Assembly: GCF_026000375.1 (NCBI RefSeq) | Contig: NZ_AP026708.1 | Coordinates: 994,501 to 1,058,500 of the forward strand | DNA: 64,000 nt | Direction: 5' to 3' | Origin: Pseudodesulfovibrio portus | Lineage (GTDB): Bacteria; Desulfobacterota; Desulfovibrionia; Desulfovibrionales; Desulfovibrionaceae | Shown here: positions 43,089 to 52,316 of the stretch, piece after piece | Layout of the letters: each line of letters begins with the position of its first letter | Numbering within the stretch: the first letter of the stretch is position 1 | Position numbers and translations under genes: made by a program | The notes under the pieces: model-generated | The model's input: only the letters and a program-made list of their open reading frames with translations | The model's database searches: none | What the model was told of the DNA's origin: nothing

Positions 43089-45602
43089 TCACATGGAAAC
43101 CTTGATTTTGCCGGACTTGAGGCCGTCCAGAACGGCCTGCTTGGGGCCGTCCACCACGATTCTTCCCCGGTCCATGATCACCAGCCTGTCCACCAGATCG
43201 AGCATGGAGTGGCGGTGGGTGATGACGATAAGCGTCTTGTCCTTCACATAGGGCCTGAGCCGTTCCTTGAGCCGGTATTCCGATTGGTTGTCCATGTTGC
43301 TGGACGGTTCATCCATGATCAGGATTTCCGGATCGGGCAGGATGGCCCGGGCAATGGTCACGGCCTGGCGCTGGCCGCCGGACAGGGACGTGCCCCGCTC
43401 GCCGACCATCATGCCGAAGCCTGCCGGGTGGTCGCGCACGAAGTCGTTGACCCCGGAAACCTCGGCCGCATAATTGACGGACTGGTCGTCGGCCTCGGGC
43501 AGGCCGAAGGCGATGTTGTCCTTGAGAGTGCCGTAAAAGAGCAGGCTGTCCTGCGAGATGTAGCCCACCTTCCTGCGAAGATCGGCCACGTCCATCTGCC
43601 GGAGATCGATGTCGCCCACCTGAACCGAGCCCTCAACGGGCTGGTACAGCCCCACGCAGAGCTTGCCCAGGGTGGACTTGCCCGCGCCGGTGCGGCCAAC
43701 GATGCCCACCTTCTCGCCCGGTTTGAGCTTCAGGTTGACGTTGTGGAGCACGGCCTTGTCAGTGCCGGGATAGCTGAACCCCACGTCGGTCAGCGACACG
43801 GACGGCTCGATGACCCCGTAATGGAAGGCCTCCTTGTCCTCGGGACGCTCGCTGGGCATGGCCATGAGCATGTCCAGGGCATTCAGGGCCATCCGGGACT
43901 GCTGGAACCTGGAGAGCAGCCCGGCCACGGCGGAAAGCGGGGCCATGGACCGGCCCGCCAGGATGTTGCTGGCGATCAGGCCGCCGACGGTCATCTCGCC
44001 CTCGGAGATGAGGAACACGCCGATGATGACCACGGACACGGACACCAGCTGGGTGATGAACACGGAAAAGGTGATGGAAATGTTGGCCAGGACCTTGGCC
44101 CGGCTGTTGGACTGGGCGGACATGCCGACCACGTTCTCCCAGCGGGCCTGCATGCGGCCCTCGGCCATGGAGGTCTTGATGGTCTCCAGCCCCTGCACGA
44201 TCTCGAACAGGAGCGCGTTCTTCTGGGTGGACTCCTTGTAGTGGTTCTCGATGATGTGCTGGAAGGGAATCTGGAGAAACACCCCGAACAGGACCACCAG
44301 GGGCACGGCGATGAAGATGGGGTAGGCGATGGGGCCGCCTATATAATAGATGATCAGGATGAACAGGAACAAAAACGGCAGGTCTATGAGCGCCACCAGC
44401 GACGACGAGCTGAAAAATTCGCGCAGGGATTCGAACTCGCGGATGTTGTTGGCCACGGCACCCGCCGATTCCGGCATGTGGTCCAGCCGGGCGGACATGA
44501 GGTGGTTCATGATCTTTGATCCGATGAGCACGTCCGCGTTGCGGCCCGCCACGTCCACGAAATAGCTGCGCAGGTTCTTGAGCAGGAAGTCGAAGATGTA
44601 GGCCACGGCGATGCCGATGGCCAGGACCCAGAGCGTGTCCATGGCGTTGTTGGGGATGACCCGGTCATACACGTTCATGATGAACAGCGGCGAGGCCACG
44701 ATGATGATGTTGGTCATGATGGACGCGCCCACCACGTGCTTGTAGATGGGCCAGAACCGGGCGATGACGCCCCAAAACCATCGCTTGGTCTTGAGCAGCT
44801 TGAGCTCGCTGGCGCGCTTGTCCAGCTTGGACTTGCGGTGGCAGAGGATCGCGTACCCGGTGTATTCCTCCTCGAGCTTGGCCAGCGGGATCTCGGTCTC
44901 GTCCATGCCGTGGCCGGGGATCATGACCCGGGCCGTGGTCTTGGTGGTGTCCATCAGGACGCAGGCGTTGCCGCCGCGCAGCAGCAGGATGCACGGCAGG
45001 ACCAGCTTGGTGATGGTCCGAAGCTTCTCGCGGTACACGGTCTTGGCGGTGATGCCGATGCGCTCGGCGCTGCGCACGATGGAGGCGGCGGTGATGACCC
45101 CTTCCTTCTGCGGGATGCCCGACTTGAGCGTGGCCGACGACACCGGCTTGCCCAGCAAACGGCTGATGATGGACAGGCAGATGACCAGGGGCGGCTGGAA
45201 GTCGATGTCCTTGGGGGTCAGCCGCTCGTCCGGCTCGACCCGCTTCGCGGGCATGGGCTGGCCTGGCTGCATGGGCTGGCCTGGCTGCATGGGCTGGCCT
45301 GGCTGCATGGGCTGGCCTGGCTGCATGGGCTGGCTGGGTTGTTCCTGCGCTCCGGCACCCGCCTGCTTTGCCTGCGCGGCTCCGTTGGGCCTGGAAACGA
45401 GACCGGGGTCGCCGCCTTGGGGCGGCTTTGCCGCGCTCCCTGCTCCCTTTTTCACGGGCGGCTGCCCGGGCGAACCGGGCTTGGTGCCGATGCCGGGCGA
45501 TTTCGGCACGGTGTTTCCGGCGGGTGCCGACTTGGAGCCGGGCGCCTTGGCCGAGGCGGGTTTGGAATCGGGCTTGGCCGATGGCTTTTTCTCAGAAGGC
45601 AT
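43089..45602 (-). CDS. type I secretion ABC transporter with degenerate C39-like domain (LapB-like)
   Basis: About 837 aa. A long Lys/Pro/Ala-rich N-terminal tail contains (MQPGQP) repeats. A C39-like domain follows (about 135-265: LVICLSIISRLLGKPV), which appears to lack the peptidase's Cys/His pair, so it should act as a docking domain. Six TM helices (about 285-570) and an ABC domain complete the protein. GRTGAGKSTLGKL is Walker A, SLSGGQRQAV the signature and ILIMDEPSSNMD Walker B. The ATG at 45602 was chosen over an in-frame GTG 9 nt earlier; neither has a strong ribosome site. First gene of the operon; it powers export of the adhesin and its paralogue. Confidence 0.94.
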   Translation of the reverse strand: MPSEKKPSAKPDSKPASAKAPGSKSAPAGNTVPKSPGIGTKPGSPGQPPVKKGAGSAAKPPQGGDPGLVSRPNGAAQAKQAGAGAQEQPSQPMQPGQPMQPGQPMQPGQPMQPGQPMPAKRVEPDERLTPKDIDFQPPLVICLSIISRLLGKPVSSATLKSGIPQKEGVITAASIVRSAERIGITAKTVYREKLRTITKLVLPCILLLRGGNACVLMDTTKTTARVMIPGHGMDETEIPLAKLEEEYTGYAILCHRKSKLDKRASELKLLKTKRWFWGVIARFWPIYKHVVGASIMTNIIIVASPLFIMNVYDRVIPNNAMDTLWVLAIGIAVAYIFDFLLKNLRSYFVDVAGRNADVLIGSKIMNHLMSARLDHMPESAGAVANNIREFESLREFFSSSSLVALIDLPFLFLFILIIYYIGGPIAYPIFIAVPLVVLFGVFLQIPFQHIIENHYKESTQKNALLFEIVQGLETIKTSMAEGRMQARWENVVGMSAQSNSRAKVLANISITFSVFITQLVSVSVVIIGVFLISEGEMTVGGLIASNILAGRSMAPLSAVAGLLSRFQQSRMALNALDMLMAMPSERPEDKEAFHYGVIEPSVSLTDVGFSYPGTDKAVLHNVNLKLKPGEKVGIVGRTGAGKSTLGKLCVGLYQPVEGSVQVGDIDLRQMDVADLRRKVGYISQDSLLFYGTLKDNIAFGLPEADDQSVNYAAEVSGVNDFVRDHPAGFGMMVGERGTSLSGGQRQAVTIARAILPDPEILIMDEPSSNMDNQSEYRLKERLRPYVKDKTLIVITHRHSMLDLVDRLVIMDRGRIVVDGPKQAVLDGLKSGKIKVSM
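45253..45342 (-). repeat. 18-bp tandem repeat inside the ABC transporter gene
   Basis: Four perfect copies of an 18-bp unit (plus strand ATGGGCTGGCCTGGCTGC) and a fifth, degenerate copy. It encodes the (QPMQPG)n tail of the ABC protein and could vary in copy number by slippage without shifting the frame. Confidence 0.95.
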
Positions 45603-45738
45603 AGACTTCACTTGGGTATGGATTGATGCAAGCCGAAATGAACCCGCCGGTCGCGGGCTTCGTCCACTACTTACAGTATAGGATCATAATCTTTCCCGTG
45701 AGAGGAATTTTGTCAAGAACCAATTGCGTTTATCCAAA

Positions 45739-46758
45739 CTAATCCGAGGTATTCGCAATCGTGTTCCACTCCTCCGGGACCAGGGAAATCTTGCCCGACG
45801 CCTTGCCCTGTTCCCAGTAGCGATAGGCCTCGCCGACGTCGGTGAAATCAAAGCGGCGATCGTCCACGAACACGGCCAGTCCGTCCTCGTCCACCAGGCC
45901 GGACACGTTGGCCAGGATTTCACCGTGCAGCTCCCTCCCCTCTCCCGTGAGCATGGGCAACAGCATGAAGACCACGTGCAGGGACAGCCCCCGCGCATGC
46001 AACAGGCTGAGATCATGGGAAGATCGCGTGGCGGTTGAGACGACCTGCCCGCCTATGCGCGCGGCGGCGAAGGACTGGTCCAGCACGGTGCCGCCCACAG
46101 TGTCGAAAACCACGTCAAACCCCCTGCCGCCGGTGAACCCGTCCACGTATTCCTCGACCTTGGTCTCGCGGTAGTAGATCGGGATGCCGCCCAGGGCCTC
46201 CACCACGGCGCCCTTCTCCTCCGTGGAAACCGTGGCGTACACCTCGGCCCCGGCGTGGACGCCGAGCTGCACGGCCATATGGCCCACGCCGCCCGCCCCG
46301 CCGTGCACCAGCAACGTCTGGCCCCGGCTGACCGAGGCCTTGTCGAACAGGCCGAGCCAGGCGGTGATGGACACCAGGGGCAGACAGGCCGCGTCCGCAG
46401 GGGCCATGCAGGCAGGGGTGGGCGCGAGCAGCCGCTCGTCCGCAACCATGTACTCGGCCAGCGCGCCGGGCAGGTCGTCCAGGCCGCCCGCGCAACCCAT
46501 GACCTGGTCGCCCACGCGGAAACGCGACCTGCCGCCGGTCTCCACCACCTCGCCGGCCACGTCCATGCCGAGCAGGGCGGGCAGGGGCGGGGCAAAGGAG
46601 AGCAGGTTGCCCAGCGTGGCGATCTTGTTGTCGATGGGGTTGAAACTGGACCCGGCGACCCGGATCAGGACCTGGCCCGGGCCGGGGACGGGCTTTTCGA
46701 TGTCGTGTTCCGCGAAACGGTGTTCCGGACCGTATTCTTCCAGCAGCATGGCTTTCAT
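45739..46758 (-). CDS. zinc-independent quinone oxidoreductase-like MDR family protein
   Basis: A 339-residue medium-chain dehydrogenase/reductase. The N-terminal GroES-like domain (EYGPEHRFAEHDIEKPVPGP) is followed by a Rossmann NADPH domain with LLVHGGAGGVGHMAVQLG. It lacks the cysteine-rich structural zinc loop, as in quinone oxidoreductases. The start at 46758 follows GGGAGGACGTCC; the open frame extends far upstream through the divergent gene but has no support. Substrate cannot be predicted beyond quinones or enones. It is divergent from the YgiQ-type gene and separate from the Lap operon. Confidence 0.9.
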   Translation of the reverse strand: MKAMLLEEYGPEHRFAEHDIEKPVPGPGQVLIRVAGSSFNPIDNKIATLGNLLSFAPPLPALLGMDVAGEVVETGGRSRFRVGDQVMGCAGGLDDLPGALAEYMVADERLLAPTPACMAPADAACLPLVSITAWLGLFDKASVSRGQTLLVHGGAGGVGHMAVQLGVHAGAEVYATVSTEEKGAVVEALGGIPIYYRETKVEEYVDGFTGGRGFDVVFDTVGGTVLDQSFAAARIGGQVVSTATRSSHDLSLLHARGLSLHVVFMLLPMLTGEGRELHGEILANVSGLVDEDGLAVFVDDRRFDFTDVGEAYRYWEQGKASGKISLVPEEWNTIANTSD

Positions 46759-46884
46759 GGACGTCCTCCCTACTGCCCCAACAATACAGCTTGCACAGGT
46801 TTGTGTACAGCCCCGATGTTTTTTACCCATGACGGCGACGGGAAAGATGTGGACCAAACCGGCGGGGTGGTCCATCATGTATGG

Positions 46885-48708
46885 ATGATGCGCACGCGAG
46901 ACAGACAACCGCTCGAACAGCCCGGGGTGCTGCCCATGACCCGCGAGGAGATGGACCGCCTCGGCTGGAACGAGCTGGACATCCTTCTGGTCACGGGCGA
47001 CGGCTACGTGGACCACCCCTCCTTCGGGGCCGCCCTGCTCGGCCGCTGGCTGGTGCACCACGGATTTCGCACCGGCATCTGCGCCCAGCCCGCCTGGGAC
47101 CGGCCCGAGGACATCTCCCGCATGGGACGGCCCCGGCTGTTCGCGGGCGTCACCGCCGGATCGCTGGACTCCATGCTCGCCCACTACACCGCCTTCCGCA
47201 AGAAGCGCCACGACGACGCCTACACCCCGGGCGGCAAGGCGGGCGCACGCCCCAACCGGGCCTCCATGGCCTACACCAACGTTGTCCAGCGGGCCTTCCC
47301 CGGGCTGCCGGTCATCCTGGGCGGCATCGAGGCATCCCTGCGGCGCATCTCGCACTACGATTTCTGGACGGACGCGGTACGCAAATCCATCCTCCTGGAT
47401 TCCAAGGCAACAGCCATCACCTACGGCATGGCCGAAAATTCCATCATCACCCTGGCCGACACCATCGAGACCATTCTCGACGAGACGGGCGAGGTGGACG
47501 TCAAGGCGCTCAGACCGCAAATCGCCGGGCTGCCCGGCCTGGTCACGGCAGGCGGGCGGGATGACGTCCCCGACACGTTCCCGGTCATGGAGCTGCCCTC
47601 GCACGAGGCCATCCTGGCCGACCCTAAACAGCTCATCCAGGCCACCATCCTGCTCGAACGCCAGGTCCACCAGAACACGCACACCGCCGTGCAGGAAGCC
47701 GGGGGACGGCTGGTCATCCTGACCCCGCCCGGCCCGCTCCTCGACACCGCCGGATTGGACGAGCTGGCCGGACTGCCCTTCTCGCGGCTGGCCCACCCCT
47801 CATACAGGGAGCGCATCCCGGCGGCGGACATGATCCAGGCCAGCGTGACCACCCACCGGGGGTGTTCGGGCGGTTGCTCCTTCTGCACCCTGGCCCTGCA
47901 CCAGGGGCGGACCATCCGCTCCCGCAGCACCCGATCCATCCTGTCCGAGGTCAAGGCCATCGCCAAGACCCCCGGCTGGACCGGCTCCATCTCCGACGTG
48001 GGCGGCCCCAGCGCCAACATGTGGGGCGCGCACTGCGCCGCCGACCAGTCCGAGTGCACCCGGGCGAGCTGCCTGACCCCGCGCATCTGCAAGCACTACC
48101 TGGTGACGCAAAAGGACTTCGTGGACCTGCTCCGGGCGGTGAACGATCTTCCCTCGGTCAAACACGTGCGGGTGGCCTCGGGCTGGCGCATCGACCTCGG
48201 CCTCACGGACATGCCCGCCCTGGCCGCCCTGGTCCGCGAATTCGTCGGGGGCCAGGCCAAGATAGCCCCGGAACATCAGGCGGACCGCGTCCTCAAGCTC
48301 ATGCGCAAACCGGGTTTCGAGGCCTTTGAGCGGTTCCTCGAACTGTTCGACCGGGAATCGAAAAAAGCGGGCAAGAAGCAATACGTCGTCCCCTACCTCA
48401 TGTCCGCCTTCCCCGGCTGCACCGACGACGACATGCGCTCCCTGGCCAACTGGCTGAAGGCCCGCGGCTGGAAGCCGGAACAGGTCCAATGCTTCATCCC
48501 CCTGCCCGGCACGGCCGCCGCCGCTATGTTCCACGCGGAAACCGACATGCAGGGCAACCCCATCACGGTGGCAAAGACCGACGCCGAACGCATGCGCCAG
48601 CACGCCATCCTCATTCCCTCCAAAGGACAGCCGCCCGGGAAAAAGCACCCGGGAGGACCCGGCAGAAAGGCCGGGCCGGGGAAAGGGCCGGGCCGCCGCC
48701 GAAAATAG
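46885..48708 (+). CDS. YgiQ-family radical SAM protein
   Basis: About 607 aa. The N-terminal UPF0313 domain starts with the hallmark MTREEMDRLGWNELDILLV and TGDGYVDHPSFGAALLGRWL. The radical SAM core has GCSGGCSFCTLALHQGR, a CxxxCxxC cluster motif (about 326-333). GGPSANMWG and QADRVLKLMRKPG are further family blocks. The C-terminus is basic and low-complexity. Two adjacent in-frame ATGs mark the likely start; the frame is open much further upstream across a divergent gene but without homology. YgiQ proteins are widespread radical SAM enzymes without a settled reaction. It lies between an oxidoreductase and nifA with no clear operon partner. Confidence 0.92.
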   Translation: MMRTRDRQPLEQPGVLPMTREEMDRLGWNELDILLVTGDGYVDHPSFGAALLGRWLVHHGFRTGICAQPAWDRPEDISRMGRPRLFAGVTAGSLDSMLAHYTAFRKKRHDDAYTPGGKAGARPNRASMAYTNVVQRAFPGLPVILGGIEASLRRISHYDFWTDAVRKSILLDSKATAITYGMAENSIITLADTIETILDETGEVDVKALRPQIAGLPGLVTAGGRDDVPDTFPVMELPSHEAILADPKQLIQATILLERQVHQNTHTAVQEAGGRLVILTPPGPLLDTAGLDELAGLPFSRLAHPSYRERIPAADMIQASVTTHRGCSGGCSFCTLALHQGRTIRSRSTRSILSEVKAIAKTPGWTGSISDVGGPSANMWGAHCAADQSECTRASCLTPRICKHYLVTQKDFVDLLRAVNDLPSVKHVRVASGWRIDLGLTDMPALAALVREFVGGQAKIAPEHQADRVLKLMRKPGFEAFERFLELFDRESKKAGKKQYVVPYLMSAFPGCTDDDMRSLANWLKARGWKPEQVQCFIPLPGTAAAAMFHAETDMQGNPITVAKTDAERMRQHAILIPSKGQPPGKKHPGGPGRKAGPGKGPGRRRK

Positions 48709-48786
48709 ACGCGGACAAGCCAACAATATTGCAGATATGTATAGCCATTTTTGCAAAATTACATTTTTGTCAACCACCACCTCTCG

Positions 48787-48814
48787 TTGACATCCGACAA
48801 CCAACCGGTATTAC
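48787..48814 (+). promoter_or_regulatory. predicted sigma-70 promoter of nifA
   Basis: A perfect TTGACA, 16-nt spacer and TATTAC. The predicted start site lies about 45 nt upstream of the preferred nifA ATG. No sigma-54 site is visible here, so nifA would not depend on itself. Confidence 0.5.
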
Positions 48815-48864
48815 AGTCATTATCTCATTCCGAAAACATGGCACCGTGCTTGCTAACCACAAGT

Positions 48865-50448
48865 ATGTCCATGACCGTCCACCGACTGAAGCTCTCCGCC
48901 CTGCTGGCCATATGCCAGGTCATCGACCAGGCCATCGACCTGGAGTCGGCCCTGGACGGCGTCCTGCAGATTCTGTCAGAGCTGCTGTCCATGCAGCGGG
49001 CCACGGTCACCCTCTACGATCCCGAAACCGGGCACCTGTCCATCAACGCATCCTACGGCCTGACCGTTGAGGAGCGGAAACGCGGCGTGTACCGGCTGGA
49101 CGAGGGCGTGACCGGGCGCATCTTCCAGACCGGAGAGCCGTTCTACGTTCCGGACATCGAGAAGGAGCCTTTGTTCCTGGACAAGACCGGGTCGCGGCGG
49201 GTCCAGCGCGGCGGGATATCCTTCATCGGCGTGCCCATCATCCTGCACGGCGACCCCATCGGCGTGCTCACCGTGGACCGGTTGTTCGAGGACGAGGTGG
49301 AGTTCGAGGAGGACGTCGCCTTCCTCAAGGTCGTGGCCACCCTGATCGGGCAGTTCATCAGCCTCAATGAAAAAATCAAGGCCCGCGAGGCGGCCCTGAA
49401 ACGGGAAAACACCTCCCTCAAGTACCAGATTTCCAAGAACACCAAGGGCCCGTACATCGTGGGCCAGAGCTCATCCATGGTCGAGGTGCAGCGGCAGATG
49501 GAAAAGGTCTCGCCCACGCGGGCCACGGTCCTGCTGCTGGGCGAATCCGGCGTGGGCAAGACGCTCATCGCCCGGATCATCCACGAGCTCTCCGAACGTG
49601 CGGGCAGCCCGTTCATCAAGGTCAACTGCGCCTCCATCCCGGGCAACCTGCTGGAGTCCGAGCTCTTCGGCCACGAAAAGGGCGCGTTCACCGGGGCCAC
49701 CGCCTCCCGGCCCGGCCGATTCGAGGAGGCGGACACGGGCACCATCTTTCTGGACGAGATCGGCGAACTCCCCCTGGGGCTGCAGGCCAAGTTCCTGCGC
49801 GTGCTCCAGGACAAGGAGCTGGAACGCCTCGGCGGCGGCCGCACCCGGTCCATCGACGTGCGCATCCTGGCCGCCACCAACCGGGACCTCGGCGACCTGG
49901 TTGAACGCGGCAAGTTCCGGCTGGACCTCTACTACCGGCTCAACGTCTTCCCCATCCGCATCCCGCCGCTGCGGGAACGCAAGGAGGACATCACCAGCCT
50001 GCTCAACCATTTCCTGCACAAGATGGCCGACGACTATGGGCGCAGCATCCACCTCACCGCCACGGCCCTGGACGCGCTCATCCGCTACGACTGGCCCGGC
50101 AACGTGCGCGAGATGCAGAACCTCATCGAGCGGCTGGTCATCATGACGGACAATGACCGCATCACCCTGGAATTTCTCAAGTCCTACCTCGCCCCCGGCC
50201 AGACCCCGGTCGTCGAGGAGACCCTCCCCCTGTCCGAAGGGCTGCCCCACCGCACCTCGCTCAAGGAATTCGAGCGCAACGAGGTCATGGCCGCCCTGGA
50301 ACGGTCCGGCTGGGTACAGTACAAGGCCGCCGACGCACTGGGCCTTTCCGCCCGGCAGATGGGCTACCGGGTCAAGAAGTACGGCCTGGAGACCATGATA
50401 GCGGAAGGCCGCGCACGGCTCAGGCGCATGAAGGAAACGCAGATGTAA
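48865..50448 (+). CDS. nifA: NifA sigma-54-dependent transcriptional activator
   Basis: About 527 aa. A GAF domain (about 12-165; [20 protein letters not shown]) is followed by an AAA+ domain with Walker A GESGVGKT, the sigma-54-contacting [18 protein letters not shown] and the arginine-finger region. A C-terminal HTH ([20 protein letters not shown]) ends the protein. The linker between AAA+ and HTH lacks the paired cysteines of oxygen-sensitive NifA, and no nifL is nearby. It is convergent with the nif operon's end. Activates nifH and other nif genes. Start uncertain: in-frame ATGs at 48838, 48865 and 48871 all lack a good ribosome site; 48865 fits the family N-terminus. Confidence 0.92.
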   Translation: MSMTVHRLKLSALLAICQVIDQAIDLESALDGVLQILSELLSMQRATVTLYDPETGHLSINASYGLTVEERKRGVYRLDEGVTGRIFQTGEPFYVPDIEKEPLFLDKTGSRRVQRGGISFIGVPIILHGDPIGVLTVDRLFEDEVEFEEDVAFLKVVATLIGQFISLNEKIKAREAALKRENTSLKYQISKNTKGPYIVGQSSSMVEVQRQMEKVSPTRATVLLLGESGVGKTLIARIIHELSERAGSPFIKVNCASIPGNLLESELFGHEKGAFTGATASRPGRFEEADTGTIFLDEIGELPLGLQAKFLRVLQDKELERLGGGRTRSIDVRILAATNRDLGDLVERGKFRLDLYYRLNVFPIRIPPLRERKEDITSLLNHFLHKMADDYGRSIHLTATALDALIRYDWPGNVREMQNLIERLVIMTDNDRITLEFLKSYLAPGQTPVVEETLPLSEGLPHRTSLKEFERNEVMAALERSGWVQYKAADALGLSARQMGYRVKKYGLETMIAEGRARLRRMKETQM

Positions 50449-50482
50449 ATTTCGGCATCGATACCTCCACAACCCCCACGAA

Positions 50483-50518
50483 GACACCCCCTGCCCCCGG
50501 CATACGGCAGGGGGTGTC
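50483..50518 (+). terminator. GC-rich hairpin after nifA
   Basis: A 13-bp GACACCCCCTGCC/GGCAGGGGGTGTC stem with a 10-nt loop, 34 nt past the stop. The T-run is short (TTTT after CGGG), so it may act together with the next hairpin. Confidence 0.6.
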
Positions 50519-50550
50519 GGGTTTTGGACTTCCCCGCCGCAGGAATGCAA

Positions 50551-50583
50551 GAAAGGCCCCGCCGAAGTTCGGCGGGGCCTTTC
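50551..50583. terminator. bidirectional terminator between nifA and the nif operon end
   Basis: GAAAGGCCCCGCC, a 7-nt loop and GGCGGGGCCTTTC lie between the convergent nifA and the last minus-strand gene, 20 nt past the latter's stop. Confidence 0.75.
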
Positions 50584-50603
50584 TCGCGTAATTTCAAATC
50601 CGA

Positions 50604-50849
50604 TTATTCAACCGCACCCAGGGTGCGCACCGAGGCGATTTTCTCCCAATCATAGTAGGTGTTGATGTTCATGCCGTCCTTGGTGCAGGTGACGCGCACG
50701 AACTCCTCGCCCAGAAACAAGGTGGCCCCTTCGTAGACCTCGCCCTCGTTGACCTGAATCTTCACGTCCTTTCGAAGCTTGCGGGACATGGTTCCCTGCA
50801 CCGGCTTGGACGCGTACTCGAACACTTTCTCCAATGTCGCCTTGTTCAT
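50604..50849 (-). CDS. small hypothetical protein at the end of the nif operon
   Basis: An 81-residue protein, MNKATLEKVFEYASKPVQGT at the start, preceded by AAGGAG with a 6-nt spacer. The centre is beta-rich (DVKIQVNEGEVYEGATLFLG, EFVRVTCTKDG) and suggests a small barrel. One cysteine, no membrane segment. I do not recognise the family. It follows nifB after a 160-nt gap containing a structured repeat, is the last gene before the terminator and probably shares the nif transcript. A role in nitrogenase assembly or regulation is inferred only from position. Confidence 0.7.
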   Translation of the reverse strand: MNKATLEKVFEYASKPVQGTMSRKLRKDVKIQVNEGEVYEGATLFLGEEFVRVTCTKDGMNINTYYDWEKIASVRTLGAVE

Positions 50850-50886
50850 TCGTTTCTCCTTGGAAGTTGTTGGACACCAGAGCCGG

Positions 50887-51014
50887 GGTTAACGTCTCAA
50901 AAGTGGTTGAGTGCAAGGCGCGAGGAAAAGCCAGGGCCGAAGCGTATAAACAATACGCGAGGGTCTGGCTTTTCCGAAGCAACGCAGCAATCGGCCGCTT
51001 TTCAGCCGTTAACC
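50887..51014. repeat. long imperfect palindromic repeat, copy A
   Basis: About 128 nt. The ends are inverted copies (GGTTAACGTCTCAAAAG and CTTTTCAGCCGTTAACC). Inside are a perfect 11-bp stem GGAAAAGCCAG/CTGGCTTTTCC and an inner GCGTAT/ATACGC. It overlaps the nifB stop codon. A clearly related copy lies at 55885-56004. Confidence 0.85.
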
Positions 51015-52277
51015 GCAGCCGGCTCCGCCGCCCGCACACCCGCTGCCGATACCGCATTTGCGGACCTTGAGCGCGTTCATGTCGCCGCCTTCGAAGACGA
51101 AGCGCAGGGCGTCCTCGATGAACCCGTCAACCACGTGGGAATGAATGCCGTGCTCCTCGAGCAGCATGCGCGGGGTCTCGCCTATGGCCGCGCACAACAC
51201 GGCCCGGCAATCCTTCAGGGTCGCGGCCAGCTCGGACCACCGCTGGGGGCCGCAGCCCGCCTCCGGGGCCTTGCGTTCCTCGACCAGCGCATACCCGCCG
51301 GTATCGGACTCGCCCCAGATCTGGAAGGACTTGGCCTCGCCCAGGTGCTGGTTGACCAGCATGCCCTCGCGGGTGGCCACGGCCACGTGCGGACGCGGGG
51401 TGTTGACCTCCAGGGGCTTGAGCTTGGAGCACGCCCGGAGCGTGCCGCACAGGGCAACGGACTGGTCGTCGTTGAGCAACCCGACCGCGTCGGCGCGGCA
51501 CCGCTTGCAGTGGGTCATCTGGTCGATGAATTCGCCCGCTTCCTTGCGCAGGGGCAGCACGGTCTCGCGGCCCGGCTCGGGAATCTCGGAAAACGGCGTG
51601 TCCTCGGTGGGCTTGAGCGGGATCATGTTCTGGATGTCCGCGCCAAGCCCGGCACACACCCTGCCGACCTCGACGATGTGGTGGTCGTTGACGCCGGGGA
51701 TGATGATGGAGTTGATCTTGACCGTGATGCCGCGCTCCTTGAGGCCCTTGATGGCCGCGAGTTGGCGGCCCAGCAGGATCTCCGCGCCCTTCTCGCCGTG
51801 GTAGACCACGTTGCCGTCGCGGACCCAGGCGTAGATTTTCGCCCCGATGGCCGGATCAACGGCGGAGACGGTGATGGTCACATGGGACACGCCCAGGGCG
51901 GCGATGTCGTCCAGGTAGGGCAGGATGCCCATGCCGTTGGAGGACAGGCAGAAGAGCAGGTGCGGATGGCGCTCGTTCAGGAGCCGCATGGTCTCCAGGG
52001 TCTCGGCGGGGTTGGCGAAGGGGTCGCCCGGACCGGCGATGCCGGCCACGGTGATGCGCGGCTCCTTTGCCAGGACCTTGTCCATGTACTCCGCGGCCTG
52101 GAACGGCTTGAGGATGCCGGAGGTCACGCCTGGGCGGGACTCGTTCACACAGTCGTACTTGCGGTTGCAGTAGTTGCACTGGATGTTGCACTTGGGGGCC
52201 ACGGGCAGATGCACGCGACCGCAATTTCCGGCTTCCGCCTTGTTGAAGCAGGGGTGCTTGGTGGTATCCTTATGCAT
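51009..52277 (-). CDS. nifB: NifB, FeMo-cofactor biosynthesis radical SAM protein
   Basis: A 422-residue enzyme that fuses 4Fe-4S units and inserts carbide to make NifB-co. The radical SAM motif is CNIQCNYC (Cys30, 34, 37), with extra cluster-ligand cysteines in HPCFN (Cys10) and GNCGR (Cys19). AGPGDPFANP is the family's SAM-binding segment. A NifX-like dinitrogenase-cofactor domain follows (about 300-405), and the tail is Gly/Cys-rich (KCGIGSGCAGGGAGCG). It starts 39 nt after nifN. This full-length, cysteine-complete protein should be the functional NifB of the cluster; a second NifB-like gene at 55996 lacks the cysteines. Confidence 0.97.
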   Translation of the reverse strand: MHKDTTKHPCFNKAEAGNCGRVHLPVAPKCNIQCNYCNRKYDCVNESRPGVTSGILKPFQAAEYMDKVLAKEPRITVAGIAGPGDPFANPAETLETMRLLNERHPHLLFCLSSNGMGILPYLDDIAALGVSHVTITVSAVDPAIGAKIYAWVRDGNVVYHGEKGAEILLGRQLAAIKGLKERGITVKINSIIIPGVNDHHIVEVGRVCAGLGADIQNMIPLKPTEDTPFSEIPEPGRETVLPLRKEAGEFIDQMTHCKRCRADAVGLLNDDQSVALCGTLRACSKLKPLEVNTPRPHVAVATREGMLVNQHLGEAKSFQIWGESDTGGYALVEERKAPEAGCGPQRWSELAATLKDCRAVLCAAIGETPRMLLEEHGIHSHVVDGFIEDALRFVFEGGDMNALKVRKCGIGSGCAGGGAGCG

Positions 52278-52316
52278 GGTGCTCTCCTGTCGTTGAGGTG
52301 TGTAACAGGTTGACTT

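Noticed and set aside
43080-44519. Long plus-strand frames opposite the ABC transporter and HlyD genes
   Set aside because: Low-complexity His/Gly/Asp/Leu translations with no motif. The minus strand has complete ABC and HlyD motifs.
45253-45342. Repeat array resembling a small CRISPR
   Set aside because: Units are contiguous with no spacers and lie in frame inside a coding gene.
46759-47796. N-terminal extension of the quinone oxidoreductase frame
   Set aside because: The extension lies across the conserved YgiQ-type gene. GGGAGGACG and the family N-terminus fix the start at 46758.
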